Positions 23,924-31,018 of a stretch of DNA of 32,842 bases are shown here, in pieces. The position numbers were made by a program, and so were the translations under genes. Below the pieces are notes generated by a model, which was given only the letters and a program-made list of their open reading frames with translations, was not told where the DNA came from and did no database searches. Source of the DNA: Akkermansiaceae bacterium UBA2367 (GTDB lineage: Bacteria; Verrucomicrobiota; Verrucomicrobiia; Verrucomicrobiales; DEV007); contig DDTJ01000070.1 of the NCBI GenBank assembly GCA_002344525.1, positions 1 to 32,842 on the forward strand, in the 5' to 3' direction. How positions within the stretch are numbered: position 1 is the first letter of the stretch; every line of letters starts with the position of its first letter.

Positions 23924-24927
23924 TCTTTTGAGTAAGCCTCCCAAGCCTCGGCGATCTTCGCGGCCTTCTCGTCTCCGGCGTGGAGGATGACGCGGTGGCG
24001 CATCGTGAAGGATTCGCCTTTTTTCAAGACGACCGGACCCTCTTCGCTCTCGCCCGCGACCGTCTTCAGTCCGAAGGGGTTGGCGGTGAGGAGCCCGTAG
24101 GTGCGGGCGTGCCAAGGCGTGGGATGGCGGAGGCTGGAGGGATGGTCCAGCACCGCGATGCCGAGGACCTCGCCGCCCTTCCCGTCGACGGGTCCATTGA
24201 AATCGCACCAAGCGGCGCGCTTGCCCCAAGCCTCCTCGCCCTGCTCGCCCGTGCTCAGGACGATGCGTCCGCCCTGCTCCGACTTCACGGCCATCGAGTG
24301 GGCCACGCGCAGGCTCAGGCCAGCGTCCTTCGCGTCGGAGAAGACGACCGAGTCCGCCACGCCGGTGAAGACGATGGCGACGTCCACGACGCGCGACCCG
24401 CCCTCCGCCACGGAGAAGGCGAAGGTGCGCACATCCTCGGCGAGACGGTTGCCGGAGGAATCGAGGTAGTCGCTCGCGACTTTCAACACGGCCTTGCCCC
24501 CCGAGGCGGAGGCCTCCAGCACTTCGCGGTGCTTCGTCGCCCCGAGCACCTTCATCAGCTCGGCCAGCTTGGCCTCGTCGCCCTTGGCCCGCTCGACCAG
24601 GGTCAGCTCCTCGTGCCAGGTGTCGAAGTCGTTCACGAACTGGTGGCCGAACCAGAAGGAGCGGTGGTGGGGGTGGTCCTGCGCCTCGCCCTCGACGTCC
24701 TCCATCGGGTAGGCGCGGGTCATCCCCTTGCCCGTCGGCCCGATCACCGGATAGAAGTAGGGCTTGTTCGTGATGGGGTCTCCGGTGACGTATTTGGTGA
24801 ACAGCTCCCCGTCGATGAGAATGGCGGCGCCGTCCGGCTCCTCCTGGATCGAGAACTCCGCCGAGCGGGCGGGCAGGAGGAGGAAAAAGGCGACGACGAC
24901 GGCGATGGCAGGGGGAGAGGGTTTCAT
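23920..24927 (-). CDS. Secreted PmoA family (DUF6807) protein
   Basis: A 335-residue exported protein. The ATG at 24927 begins a signal peptide (MKPSPPAIAVVVAFFLLLPA, cleavage near RSA-EF); ATG 24936 adds three residues and is also possible. The conserved DHPHHRSFWFGH near 92-103 and the beta-rich layout match the PmoA/DUF6807 family, described as methane-oxygenase-like in name only. Members are common in Verrucomicrobiota and Planctomycetota and are probably linked to glycan metabolism, not to methane oxidation. The protein is the only gene in its transcription unit that I can define: lepA lies downstream on the same strand behind an inverted repeat, and the DUF486 gene is divergent across 108 bp. 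Confidence 0.82.
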   Translation of the reverse strand: MKPSPPAIAVVVAFFLLLPARSAEFSIQEEPDGAAILIDGELFTKYVTGDPITNKPYFYPVIGPTGKGMTRAYPMEDVEGEAQDHPHHRSFWFGHQFVNDFDTWHEELTLVERAKGDEAKLAELMKVLGATKHREVLEASASGGKAVLKVASDYLDSSGNRLAEDVRTFAFSVAEGGSRVVDVAIVFTGVADSVVFSDAKDAGLSLRVAHSMAVKSEQGGRIVLSTGEQGEEAWGKRAAWCDFNGPVDGKGGEVLGIAVLDHPSSLRHPTPWHARTYGLLTANPFGLKTVAGESEEGPVVLKKGESFTMRHRVILHAGDEKAAKIAEAWEAYSKE

Positions 24928-25035
24928 CTGGAGCATGGAGGAAAAGGTTCCGGCCCCACGGAATCCCATTCCCCGCCCTTGCGCAAGGCGGCAAACGCGC
25001 CACTCTCTGCGCAACTCGCCCACCACCTTCCGAAC

Positions 25036-25401
25036 ATGAATCCCTACCTCTCCTTCGTCGGCCTCCTCGGTCTCAGCAATCTCTTCATGACCTTCGCTTG
25101 GTATGCCCACCTCAAGGAGATGGCGCACAAGCCTTGGATCGTGGCAGCCCTCGTCAGTTGGGGGATCGCCCTTTTCGAATACCTCCTCCAAGTCCCGGCG
25201 AACCGCATCGGCCACACCGTCATGAGCGTGGGCCAGCTCAAAATCCTCCAAGAGGTGATCACCCTGGCGGTCTTCGTCCCCTTCGCCGCCCTCTACCTGA
25301 AAGAGCCGGTCAAACTCGACTACCTCTGGGCCGGGCTCTGCCTCCTCGGAGCGGTGTTCTTCGTCTTTCGCGGGGATCTCGTCGCCGCCTTGGCGAAGTG
25401 A
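25036..25401 (+). CDS. DUF486 (DMT superfamily) small membrane protein
   Basis: A 121-residue inner-membrane protein with four hydrophobic helices. Family marks are NLFMTFAWYAHLK near 15-27, SWGIALFEYLLQVPANRIG near 46-64, and QLKILQEVITLAVFVPFA near 72-89. The DUF486 family belongs to the drug/metabolite transporter superfamily as half-size units that likely dimerise; no substrate is known. The start ATG at 25036 fits the family start. It is divergent from the DUF6807 gene and convergent with the nucleotidyltransferase gene, 39 bp away. Confidence 0.92.
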   Translation: MNPYLSFVGLLGLSNLFMTFAWYAHLKEMAHKPWIVAALVSWGIALFEYLLQVPANRIGHTVMSVGQLKILQEVITLAVFVPFAALYLKEPVKLDYLWAGLCLLGAVFFVFRGDLVAALAK

Positions 25402-25440
25402 GGCCGACGCACCGCAAATGGGCAGAAGGTCCGCAACGCC

Positions 25441-26400
25441 TCATCGATCGACGTTCGCCAAAACACCCGAGGCGGTTTTCCCGCCTCGCACGACGACTCT
25501 TTCGAGCCTGGCCCCCGGCGCGACGATGGCTCCCGGCCACAGCACCGACTCGCGCAGGACGGCCCCCTCCCCCACCCTCGCGCCGGGTCCGACCGAGGAG
25601 AGTTCGTCGATCTCCACGCCTGCGGCGATCTCCGCCTGCGGCGAGAGACGGGGCGAGGGGGCGTCTCCGGCTCCGAACCGCAGGAAGCCCTTCGCGAAGA
25701 GGCCGAGCGCGTCGAGGTAGGCGTCGCGTTCGCCGAGATCGCTCCACTCCCCTTCGTCGACGACGATGCCGCCGACGCGCCCGGTGCTGCGGATCACCTC
25801 AAGCATGGGCAGCACGACCGACTCGATCTTTCCGGGGGCGAGATAGTCGAGGAACTCCGGCGAGACCACGTAGACACCGGTGAATTGGAAGCGATGCGGC
25901 CAATCCGGCGCGAGCACGCCACGCAGATCGACGACCGCCCCCCGCTCCGCGTCGAAGCCCACGCGCAACTCGTCGCCCTGCGAGCGGAGGACCATCGTCA
26001 CGAGGTCCCCGCGACGACGGTGCTGCTCGACCGCCGGAGCCAAAGGCAGATCGGTGAGAATGTCCCCGTTGTAGACGACGAAAGGCTCGTCGCGCGGCAG
26101 CCAATCGCGCAAATTGTCGAGGCCGCCGGCGGTGTCGAGGAGGATCGGCTCGTGGCGGAAATGGATGAGCCGTCCCTCGTGCGCCCCGTCCGGGAAAGCC
26201 TCCGCGTAGGCCGCCGGGCAATGGTGCGTGTTCACAGCGAAGAACTCCACCCCGAGATCGTGGACGAGGTGGTCGAGCGCGTAGGTGAGCAGCGGTCGGT
26301 TCCACACCGGCACGAGCGGTTTCGGCAGCGACTCGGTGAGCGGTCGCAACCGAGTCCCGAGTCCCGCACCGAGGATGAAAGCCTTGCGAATCCCGCCCAT
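25441..26400 (-). CDS. Sugar-1-phosphate nucleotidyltransferase
   Basis: A 319-residue NDP-sugar pyrophosphorylase. The nucleotide-binding start is LGAGLGTRLRPLTESLPKPL at 10-29, in which GxGxRxxPxTxxxPKPL is the family signature. VVYNGDILTDLP near 109-119 supplies the metal-binding Asp, and EGEWSDLGERDAYL fits the product-binding loop. The last 60 residues (about 255-315) show hexapeptide-like left-handed helix repeats (AEIAAGVEI, VGPGARVGEGAVLRESVLWPGAIV). The layout resembles mannose-1-phosphate guanylyltransferases and MurNAc-1-phosphate uridylyltransferase MurU. The kinase AmgK that accompanies MurU is not adjacent, so the sugar cannot be named. Confidence 0.88.
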   Translation of the reverse strand: MGGIRKAFILGAGLGTRLRPLTESLPKPLVPVWNRPLLTYALDHLVHDLGVEFFAVNTHHCPAAYAEAFPDGAHEGRLIHFRHEPILLDTAGGLDNLRDWLPRDEPFVVYNGDILTDLPLAPAVEQHRRRGDLVTMVLRSQGDELRVGFDAERGAVVDLRGVLAPDWPHRFQFTGVYVVSPEFLDYLAPGKIESVVLPMLEVIRSTGRVGGIVVDEGEWSDLGERDAYLDALGLFAKGFLRFGAGDAPSPRLSPQAEIAAGVEIDELSSVGPGARVGEGAVLRESVLWPGAIVAPGARLERVVVRGGKTASGVLANVDR

Positions 26401-26620
26401 GCGCGGCCAAGGATCGGCGGATTTGGCGGGGAATCAAGCACAGGTCGAATGCGGGGCGTCAGAGGCGGAGGAGGCCATCCGCTTTGGCTTCACTCGGAAG
26501 CGGCTTGATACTTCATCAATAACGCCGGGTTTTCCGCCTTGATCGGGTCGAAACGGCCCGATACACTGGGTTCCTTCCCCGGACTGCCGCCCAGTCGCCC
26601 CCCGTCCGTTCCGCTTTCCC
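26401..26620. other. Divergent intergenic region with a 9-bp hairpin
   Basis: The 220-bp gap separates the nucleotidyltransferase start from the secreted coiled-coil gene. It holds one clear hairpin at 26542-26562, atcgggtcg-aaa-cggcccgat with one G-T pair and a 3-nt loop, 58 bp ahead of the plus-strand gene. It is not followed by a T run, so it is not a classical terminator. Weaker inverted repeats occur at about 26498-26518. No coding region or convincing promoter is visible. Confidence 0.45.
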
Positions 26621-27595
26621 ATGAATAAAACATCCGGCCTCGGCTGCTTGGCGTCCGCGCTCCTCCTCGCGCCTTGGCCGACCCCGGCGCAGACTCCCTC
26701 CCTTGGAGACATCGCGACGGACCAGCAGAAACCGCTGAACAAATTGAAGCTGGAGTTCGACATCGAACGGGCCGAATTGATGAAGCCGCTGGCGGAACTC
26801 GACCAGCTCTACCGGGCGCAGTTGGAGAAGCTCCGCCTCGAGGCGCAAGGCCGGGGCAGGCTCGCGCAGGTCATCGCGGTGCAGGCGGAGCTGGCCAAGC
26901 TGGGCGAACCCGCCCCGGAGGAGGCGGGCGAGGATTTTTCCGATTTGGCGAAAGCCCGCTCCATCTACGGAAAGGCGAGACGCGAACGCGAGGACGCCCT
27001 GCACCGTGGCCTCCTCGCCCTGATCACCAAGCAGCGGCCACTACTAGTGGAGCTCCGCACCGCCCAGACGCGACAGAACCAGCTCGACGCGGCGACCGGC
27101 ACGAACACCGAGCTGGCGACCCTCCTCGCCCTGGAGGAGCAAACCCGCCGCCGCGCCGACCCGCCGCCGGCCGCGAAACGCGCTCTCGAAGGCGCCACGC
27201 GGGTCAGGGGTCTCAAGGTCCGTGTCCAAGTGGATGGCACCTGCCAGTTGCACCTCACCGGCGACGAAATCTGGTTCGACCACACCCGAGGCCAAGGCAT
27301 GCCTCCGGGGCGGCACCAGGGGAAGTTCCCCACCTACCTGAACGACAAAACCGAGTGGAACCCCGTCTGGGACGGGAGGGTCACCGAGCGCCACCCCATC
27401 GCCCTCGACCTGTCCCTCGCCGGAGCTCGCTCGGAAGTCCGCCTCCACCAGTCGAGCGGGCGGGGCTTCGCGGAGATCGTCCAACAGCCCGAGCCCGCCA
27501 ACGGCTATACCCTCGTCATCGAACTGCGCGACGAGACGCACGAGGGACTCGCCTTCGACGGTTCGGATTGGATGGAGTTCCGCCTCGCTTGGTAG
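26621..27595 (+). CDS. Secreted coiled-coil protein of unknown function
   Basis: A 324-residue protein with a probable signal peptide (MNKTSGLGCLASALLLAPWPTPA, cleavage near 23-24). Residues 25-180 are helical and coiled-coil-like, dense in Lys, Glu, Leu and Arg. The C-terminal half (about 195-324) looks like a beta-sandwich: VRVQVDGTCQLHLTGDEIWFDH, shown from its key part, then a Trp-rich segment (KTEWNPVWDG). From memory this two-part layout recurs in unnamed Planctomycetota and Verrucomicrobiota exported proteins. No catalytic motif is evident. It precedes LemA by 115 bp on the same strand, which may be chance. Confidence 0.72.
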   Translation: MNKTSGLGCLASALLLAPWPTPAQTPSLGDIATDQQKPLNKLKLEFDIERAELMKPLAELDQLYRAQLEKLRLEAQGRGRLAQVIAVQAELAKLGEPAPEEAGEDFSDLAKARSIYGKARREREDALHRGLLALITKQRPLLVELRTAQTRQNQLDAATGTNTELATLLALEEQTRRRADPPPAAKRALEGATRVRGLKVRVQVDGTCQLHLTGDEIWFDHTRGQGMPPGRHQGKFPTYLNDKTEWNPVWDGRVTERHPIALDLSLAGARSEVRLHQSSGRGFAEIVQQPEPANGYTLVIELRDETHEGLAFDGSDWMEFRLAW

Positions 27596-27710
27596 GCCGC
27601 CGCTTCGAAAAGAGCCTTTCGTTTGTAATCGACCACGACACGCAGGCCCGCCATTTTCACATCGCTCTTTCCGCCGTCCGCGGATACATTGCCCCGACAC
27701 CCGACCCACC

Positions 27711-28298
27711 ATGACCACCCTGCTCATCATCCTCCTCGCCCTCCCGATCATCATCCTCCCGATCCTCGTCATCGGGATCTACAACGGGCTCGTGAGGTTC
27801 CGCAACCGCTACAAGAACGCCTTCGCCCAGATCGACGTGCAGTTGAAGCGCCGCCACGATCTCATCCCGAACCTCGTCGAGACAGCCAAAGCTTTCATGA
27901 AGCATGAGCGCGAGACCCTCGAAGCGGTGATCCAGGCGCGCAACGCCGCCGCCGCCGCTCGCGAGCAAGCCGACGCCGGGAACGCTTCCTCCATCCAGAG
28001 CCTCGCCTCCGCCGAGGCCGGTCTCGGCGGGGTGCTCGGTCGTCTCTTCGCCCTGTCCGAGAGCTATCCCGAACTGCGCAGCAACCAGAACGTGCTCCAG
28101 CTACAGGAGGAGCTGACTTCGACCGAGTCGAAGGTGGCCTTCGCCCGGCAGTCCTACAACGACGCCGTCATGCACTTCAACAACAAGATCGAGACCTTCC
28201 CCTCGAATCTCATCGCGGGTATGTTCAAGTTCGTCCCCGCGACCTCCTTCGAGGTCTCCGACGACGCCGAGCGCGGCAGCGTGCAGGTGAAGTTCTGA
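27711..28298 (+). CDS. lemA: LemA family protein
   Basis: A 195-residue membrane-anchored protein. One N-terminal membrane helix at about 4-24 is followed by YNGLVRFRNRYKNAFAQIDVQLKRRHDLIPNLVET, of which YNxLVxxRNxxxNAxxQIDVQLKRRxDLIPNLV is the LemA signature. The rest is a long helical bundle ending in KFVPATSFEV. LemA proteins expose the helical domain outside the membrane; their role is unclear, with links to membrane-stress proteases. The M48 protease gene follows after 26 bp, and LemA-M48 (HtpX-like) pairs are frequent in bacteria, so this is probably a functional unit. Confidence 0.95.
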   Translation: MTTLLIILLALPIIILPILVIGIYNGLVRFRNRYKNAFAQIDVQLKRRHDLIPNLVETAKAFMKHERETLEAVIQARNAAAAAREQADAGNASSIQSLASAEAGLGGVLGRLFALSESYPELRSNQNVLQLQEELTSTESKVAFARQSYNDAVMHFNNKIETFPSNLIAGMFKFVPATSFEVSDDAERGSVQVKF

Positions 28299-28324
28299 GG
28301 AACCCCGGCGGACCCGCCACGACC

Positions 28325-30280
28325 ATGGATTTCTTCGAGCATCAGGAGGTCGCGCGAAGAACAACGCACGTCCTCGTCCTCTATTTCGCCCTCGCCCTCG
28401 TCGGCATCGTCGCGGCGGTCTACGGACTCGTCGTCCTCATCCTGCATTTCACTGATGGCGGGGATACCGGGGCCGTCTCGGCGTGGCAGCCGACCGTGCT
28501 GCTCTTCACGGCGGCGGGGACGGGCGGCGTCGTCTTCCTCGCCTCCTCCGTGAAGACCCTGCAGCTCTCCGGGGGCGGGGCAGTGGTCGCGCGGGAATTG
28601 GGCGGTCGCGAGATCGATGTGAACACCACCGACTTCCACGAAAGGAGGCTCCTCAACCTCGTCGAAGAGATGGCCATCGCCTCGGGCGTGCCCGTGCCCA
28701 CCGTCTATGTGATGGACGCAGAGGAGTCGATCAACGCTTTCGCCGCCGGGAAGACCACCAGCGACGCGGTCATCGGCGTGACGCGCGGCTGCATGACGCT
28801 GCTCACCCGAGACGAGCTCCAGGGGGTGATCGCCCACGAGTTCTCCCACATCCTGAACGGGGACATGCGGCTGAACATCCGCCTCATGGGCCTGCTCTTC
28901 GGCATCCTCTTCCTCGCCCTCATCGGCGAGTTCATCCTCCGCAGCTCCTTCCGCGCCACCGGATCGTCGAACCGCAAGGAGGCCGCCGGCATCGCCCTCG
29001 CCATGCTCGTCGCGGGCCTCGGGCTGCTCCTCATCGGCTATGTCGGGGCCTTCTTCGCGAACCTCATCAAGGCCTCGGTCTCACGGCAGCGGGAGTTCCT
29101 CGCCGACGCCTCGGCAGTGCAGTTCACCCGCAACCCCGACGGCATCGCCGGAGCCCTCAAAAAGATCGGCGGCCTTTCCGCCGGGTCGAAAGTCGCCCAC
29201 CCCATGGCCAAGGACGCGAGCCACCTCTTCTTCGGCAACGCCCTCGGCTCCTCCCTCTTCGCCACCCACCCGCCCTTGGCCGAACGCATCCGGCGCCTCC
29301 TCCCCCACTGGAACGGGGAGACCGGACAGACGAGCCAGCGCCCCGTGACGGAGCGGGAAGACAGCCCCGCCCGCACCCCTCGGCCCTCGCACGAGGCCGT
29401 CTCCGGCTTCGCCCAAGGCTCGAAGGCCGAGCCCCTGCGCCTACGGCCCGAGGAGGCCCACGAGAGCCTCAAAACCGTGCATCCCGAACAGGTCGACCTC
29501 GGCCAGGAGCTTCACGGGCACCTCCCCGCGCATTGGCTGGAGGCCTGCCGCTCGCATTCGGGGGCGCAGGGCCTCGTCTTCGCCCTCCTCCTCGCGCAGG
29601 ACGAACGGCTCCGCAGCCAGGAGATCGCGCGTCTCCGGGCGGAGACCGACGAAGAGACCGTCCGCTTCGCCACCGGCCTTTTCGAGGAGCTCGCCCCGGT
29701 TCATTCCGCCGTGAAAATCGGCCTCATCGACCTGTCCATCCCCACCCTGCGGCACCTCGGCCCCGGCGAGTATGAGCGCTTCCGCGACCTGCTCCACCGC
29801 CTCGTCGCCAGCGACGGGCGAATCGATCTCTTCGAGTTCATGCTGCTGCGCATCGTCACGCGGCACCTCGACGCATTTTTCCACCGGCTCCCTCCCGAGC
29901 CGATCCGCCACAAACGCCTCGATCCCCTGCTCGAAGACGCCGGCGTGATCCTCTCCACCCTCGCCGCGATGAGCCATCCCAGCGACGAAGCCGCCGCGGC
30001 GGCGGCTTTCGGGCAGGCTGTCGCCCATCTGGGCCGGCATTGCCTCGTCGCGGTCCCCCGCCAGCCCGCCTCCGTCTGCAACCTCGAACGCATCGAGCGC
30101 GCCCTCGACGCCTTCTCCTACGCCTCGCCCATGGTGAAAAAGCACCTCCTCGAAGCGTGCAGCCTCAGCGTGATGGAGGACAGCGGCGTCTCCAGCCGGG
30201 AGGCCGAACTCATCCGCGCCGTCGCCGACTCCATCGGCTGCCCCATCCCCCCCTTCGTCAGGGCGGCGAAGAGGGTCTAG
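28325..30280 (+). CDS. M48 family membrane metalloprotease with long C-terminal domain
   Basis: A 651-residue integral membrane protease. Two N-terminal membrane helices (about 16-40 and 56-75) precede the zinc site HEFSH at 171-175, with the third ligand Glu257 in QREFLADA. Two further helices lie at about 187-205 and 223-246, as in HtpX. HPPLAERIRRL near 315-325 closes the standard M48 domain. The remaining 320 residues are not part of HtpX. They contain a linker (about 335-375), a helical region with VASDGRIDLFEFMLLRIV and an ending SREAELIRAVADSIGCPIPPF. Both read like TerB-type helical repeats. The protein likely degrades damaged membrane proteins, with the extra domain sensing or docking in the cytoplasm (inference). 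It is in operon with lemA. Confidence 0.9.
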   Translation: MDFFEHQEVARRTTHVLVLYFALALVGIVAAVYGLVVLILHFTDGGDTGAVSAWQPTVLLFTAAGTGGVVFLASSVKTLQLSGGGAVVARELGGREIDVNTTDFHERRLLNLVEEMAIASGVPVPTVYVMDAEESINAFAAGKTTSDAVIGVTRGCMTLLTRDELQGVIAHEFSHILNGDMRLNIRLMGLLFGILFLALIGEFILRSSFRATGSSNRKEAAGIALAMLVAGLGLLLIGYVGAFFANLIKASVSRQREFLADASAVQFTRNPDGIAGALKKIGGLSAGSKVAHPMAKDASHLFFGNALGSSLFATHPPLAERIRRLLPHWNGETGQTSQRPVTEREDSPARTPRPSHEAVSGFAQGSKAEPLRLRPEEAHESLKTVHPEQVDLGQELHGHLPAHWLEACRSHSGAQGLVFALLLAQDERLRSQEIARLRAETDEETVRFATGLFEELAPVHSAVKIGLIDLSIPTLRHLGPGEYERFRDLLHRLVASDGRIDLFEFMLLRIVTRHLDAFFHRLPPEPIRHKRLDPLLEDAGVILSTLAAMSHPSDEAAAAAAFGQAVAHLGRHCLVAVPRQPASVCNLERIERALDAFSYASPMVKKHLLEACSLSVMEDSGVSSREAELIRAVADSIGCPIPPFVRAAKRV

Positions 30281-30313
30281 TCGGGGAGGCAAGAGGGTGC
30301 GGTCGATGCCGCC

Positions 30314-30661
30314 TCAGCTTTTCCCTTTGGTCAGCGCGGCCTTGGCCTCGGCGTAGGTCTTGTCCAGCTTCGCGTAGCCCTTGGCCTCGTAGCCGGCGGC
30401 CTTCACCGCGTCGACGACGGCGGTTTCGCCGGGGCCTTCGGCGGTCTTGGTGGAGAGAAGGGCGGTCTTGGTCTTGGGATCGACATAGACCTCGGAGACT
30501 TGGTCGAGCTTCTTCAACTCCTCGGTGACGGAGAAAGCGCAGCCGGCACATTTCATCCCCGGCACCTTCACCTCGAAGGCGGCTCCCGCCTCATCGGCGC
30601 GAAGGGTGGAGAAAGCGGTCGCGGAAAGGAAGGCAATAGCGAGGGCGGCGATGGATTTCAT
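30314..30661 (-). CDS. Secreted heavy-metal-associated (HMA) domain protein
   Basis: A 115-residue protein with a signal peptide (MKSIAALAIAFLSATAFS, cleavage near LRA-DE) and one HMA domain. GMKCAGCAFSV puts the metal-binding pair at Cys38 and Cys41 (CxxC), as in periplasmic mercury or copper binders such as MerP and CopZ. After the beta-alpha-beta core, a Lys/Ala-rich helical tail (KLDKTYAEAKAALTKGK) extends it by about 20 residues. A longer reading from 30688 would add a non-signal tail and is disfavoured. A perfect 8-bp inverted repeat at 30694-30719, 33 bp upstream of the start, could bind its regulator. The gene is convergent with the M48 gene. Confidence 0.85.
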   Translation of the reverse strand: MKSIAALAIAFLSATAFSTLRADEAGAAFEVKVPGMKCAGCAFSVTEELKKLDQVSEVYVDPKTKTALLSTKTAEGPGETAVVDAVKAAGYEAKGYAKLDKTYAEAKAALTKGKS

Positions 30662-30693
30662 AGATGGACTTGATGATGGGTTTCCCATGGAAT

Positions 30694-30719
30694 TTGGACA
30701 AGATCCCGAGTTTGTCCAA
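30694..30719. promoter_or_regulatory. Candidate operator, TTGGACAA-N10-TTGTCCAA
   Basis: A perfect 8-bp dyad (30694-30701 and 30712-30719) sits 33 bp upstream of the HMA gene start. A second small dyad, atggg-ttt-cccat, is at 30676-30688. The spacing is compatible with a dimeric repressor or activator of the metal-binding protein gene. No regulator gene is nearby, so the link is inferred from position only. Confidence 0.35.
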
Positions 30720-31018
30720 GCCCGAATGGAGGCACCAGGCAGTCTCGTCGAACATCGGTCATGACGCTTCGATTTTTACCCTAATCGGCCAATCAGTCCA
30801 ATTTTCGCAAATATGAAAATAAACAACTCTTTATTTTAAAATGATTTGAGATATATGTTGCATTTTTGCGTATCAAGCGTAATGATTTCCCGCTGTCAGG
30901 TTCCGGCCTGCGGCGCGACCCTCAATTTTGTCTAATCCTTCACTTGGTTCGGTCGTCTGCATCGATAGCGGGCGCGCCGCGGAGCATCAGTGCCACCCCC
31001 ATCCAGAGGCGAAAGGAA
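30720..31018. promoter_or_regulatory. AT-rich leader of the zinc-ribbon gene
   Basis: The gap between the two genes is 357 bp in total. Its central part (30771-30885) is strikingly AT-rich (for example gaaaataaacaactctttat and gatttgagatatatgttgc) against GC-rich DNA on both sides. It probably carries the promoter of the plus-strand gene at 31019. Short open frames over this stretch have no family features and are ignored. No sure -35/-10 pair is visible. Confidence 0.35.

Noticed and set aside
26542..26562. Rho-independent terminator
   Set aside because: The hairpin has no T run on either side and lies between divergent genes.
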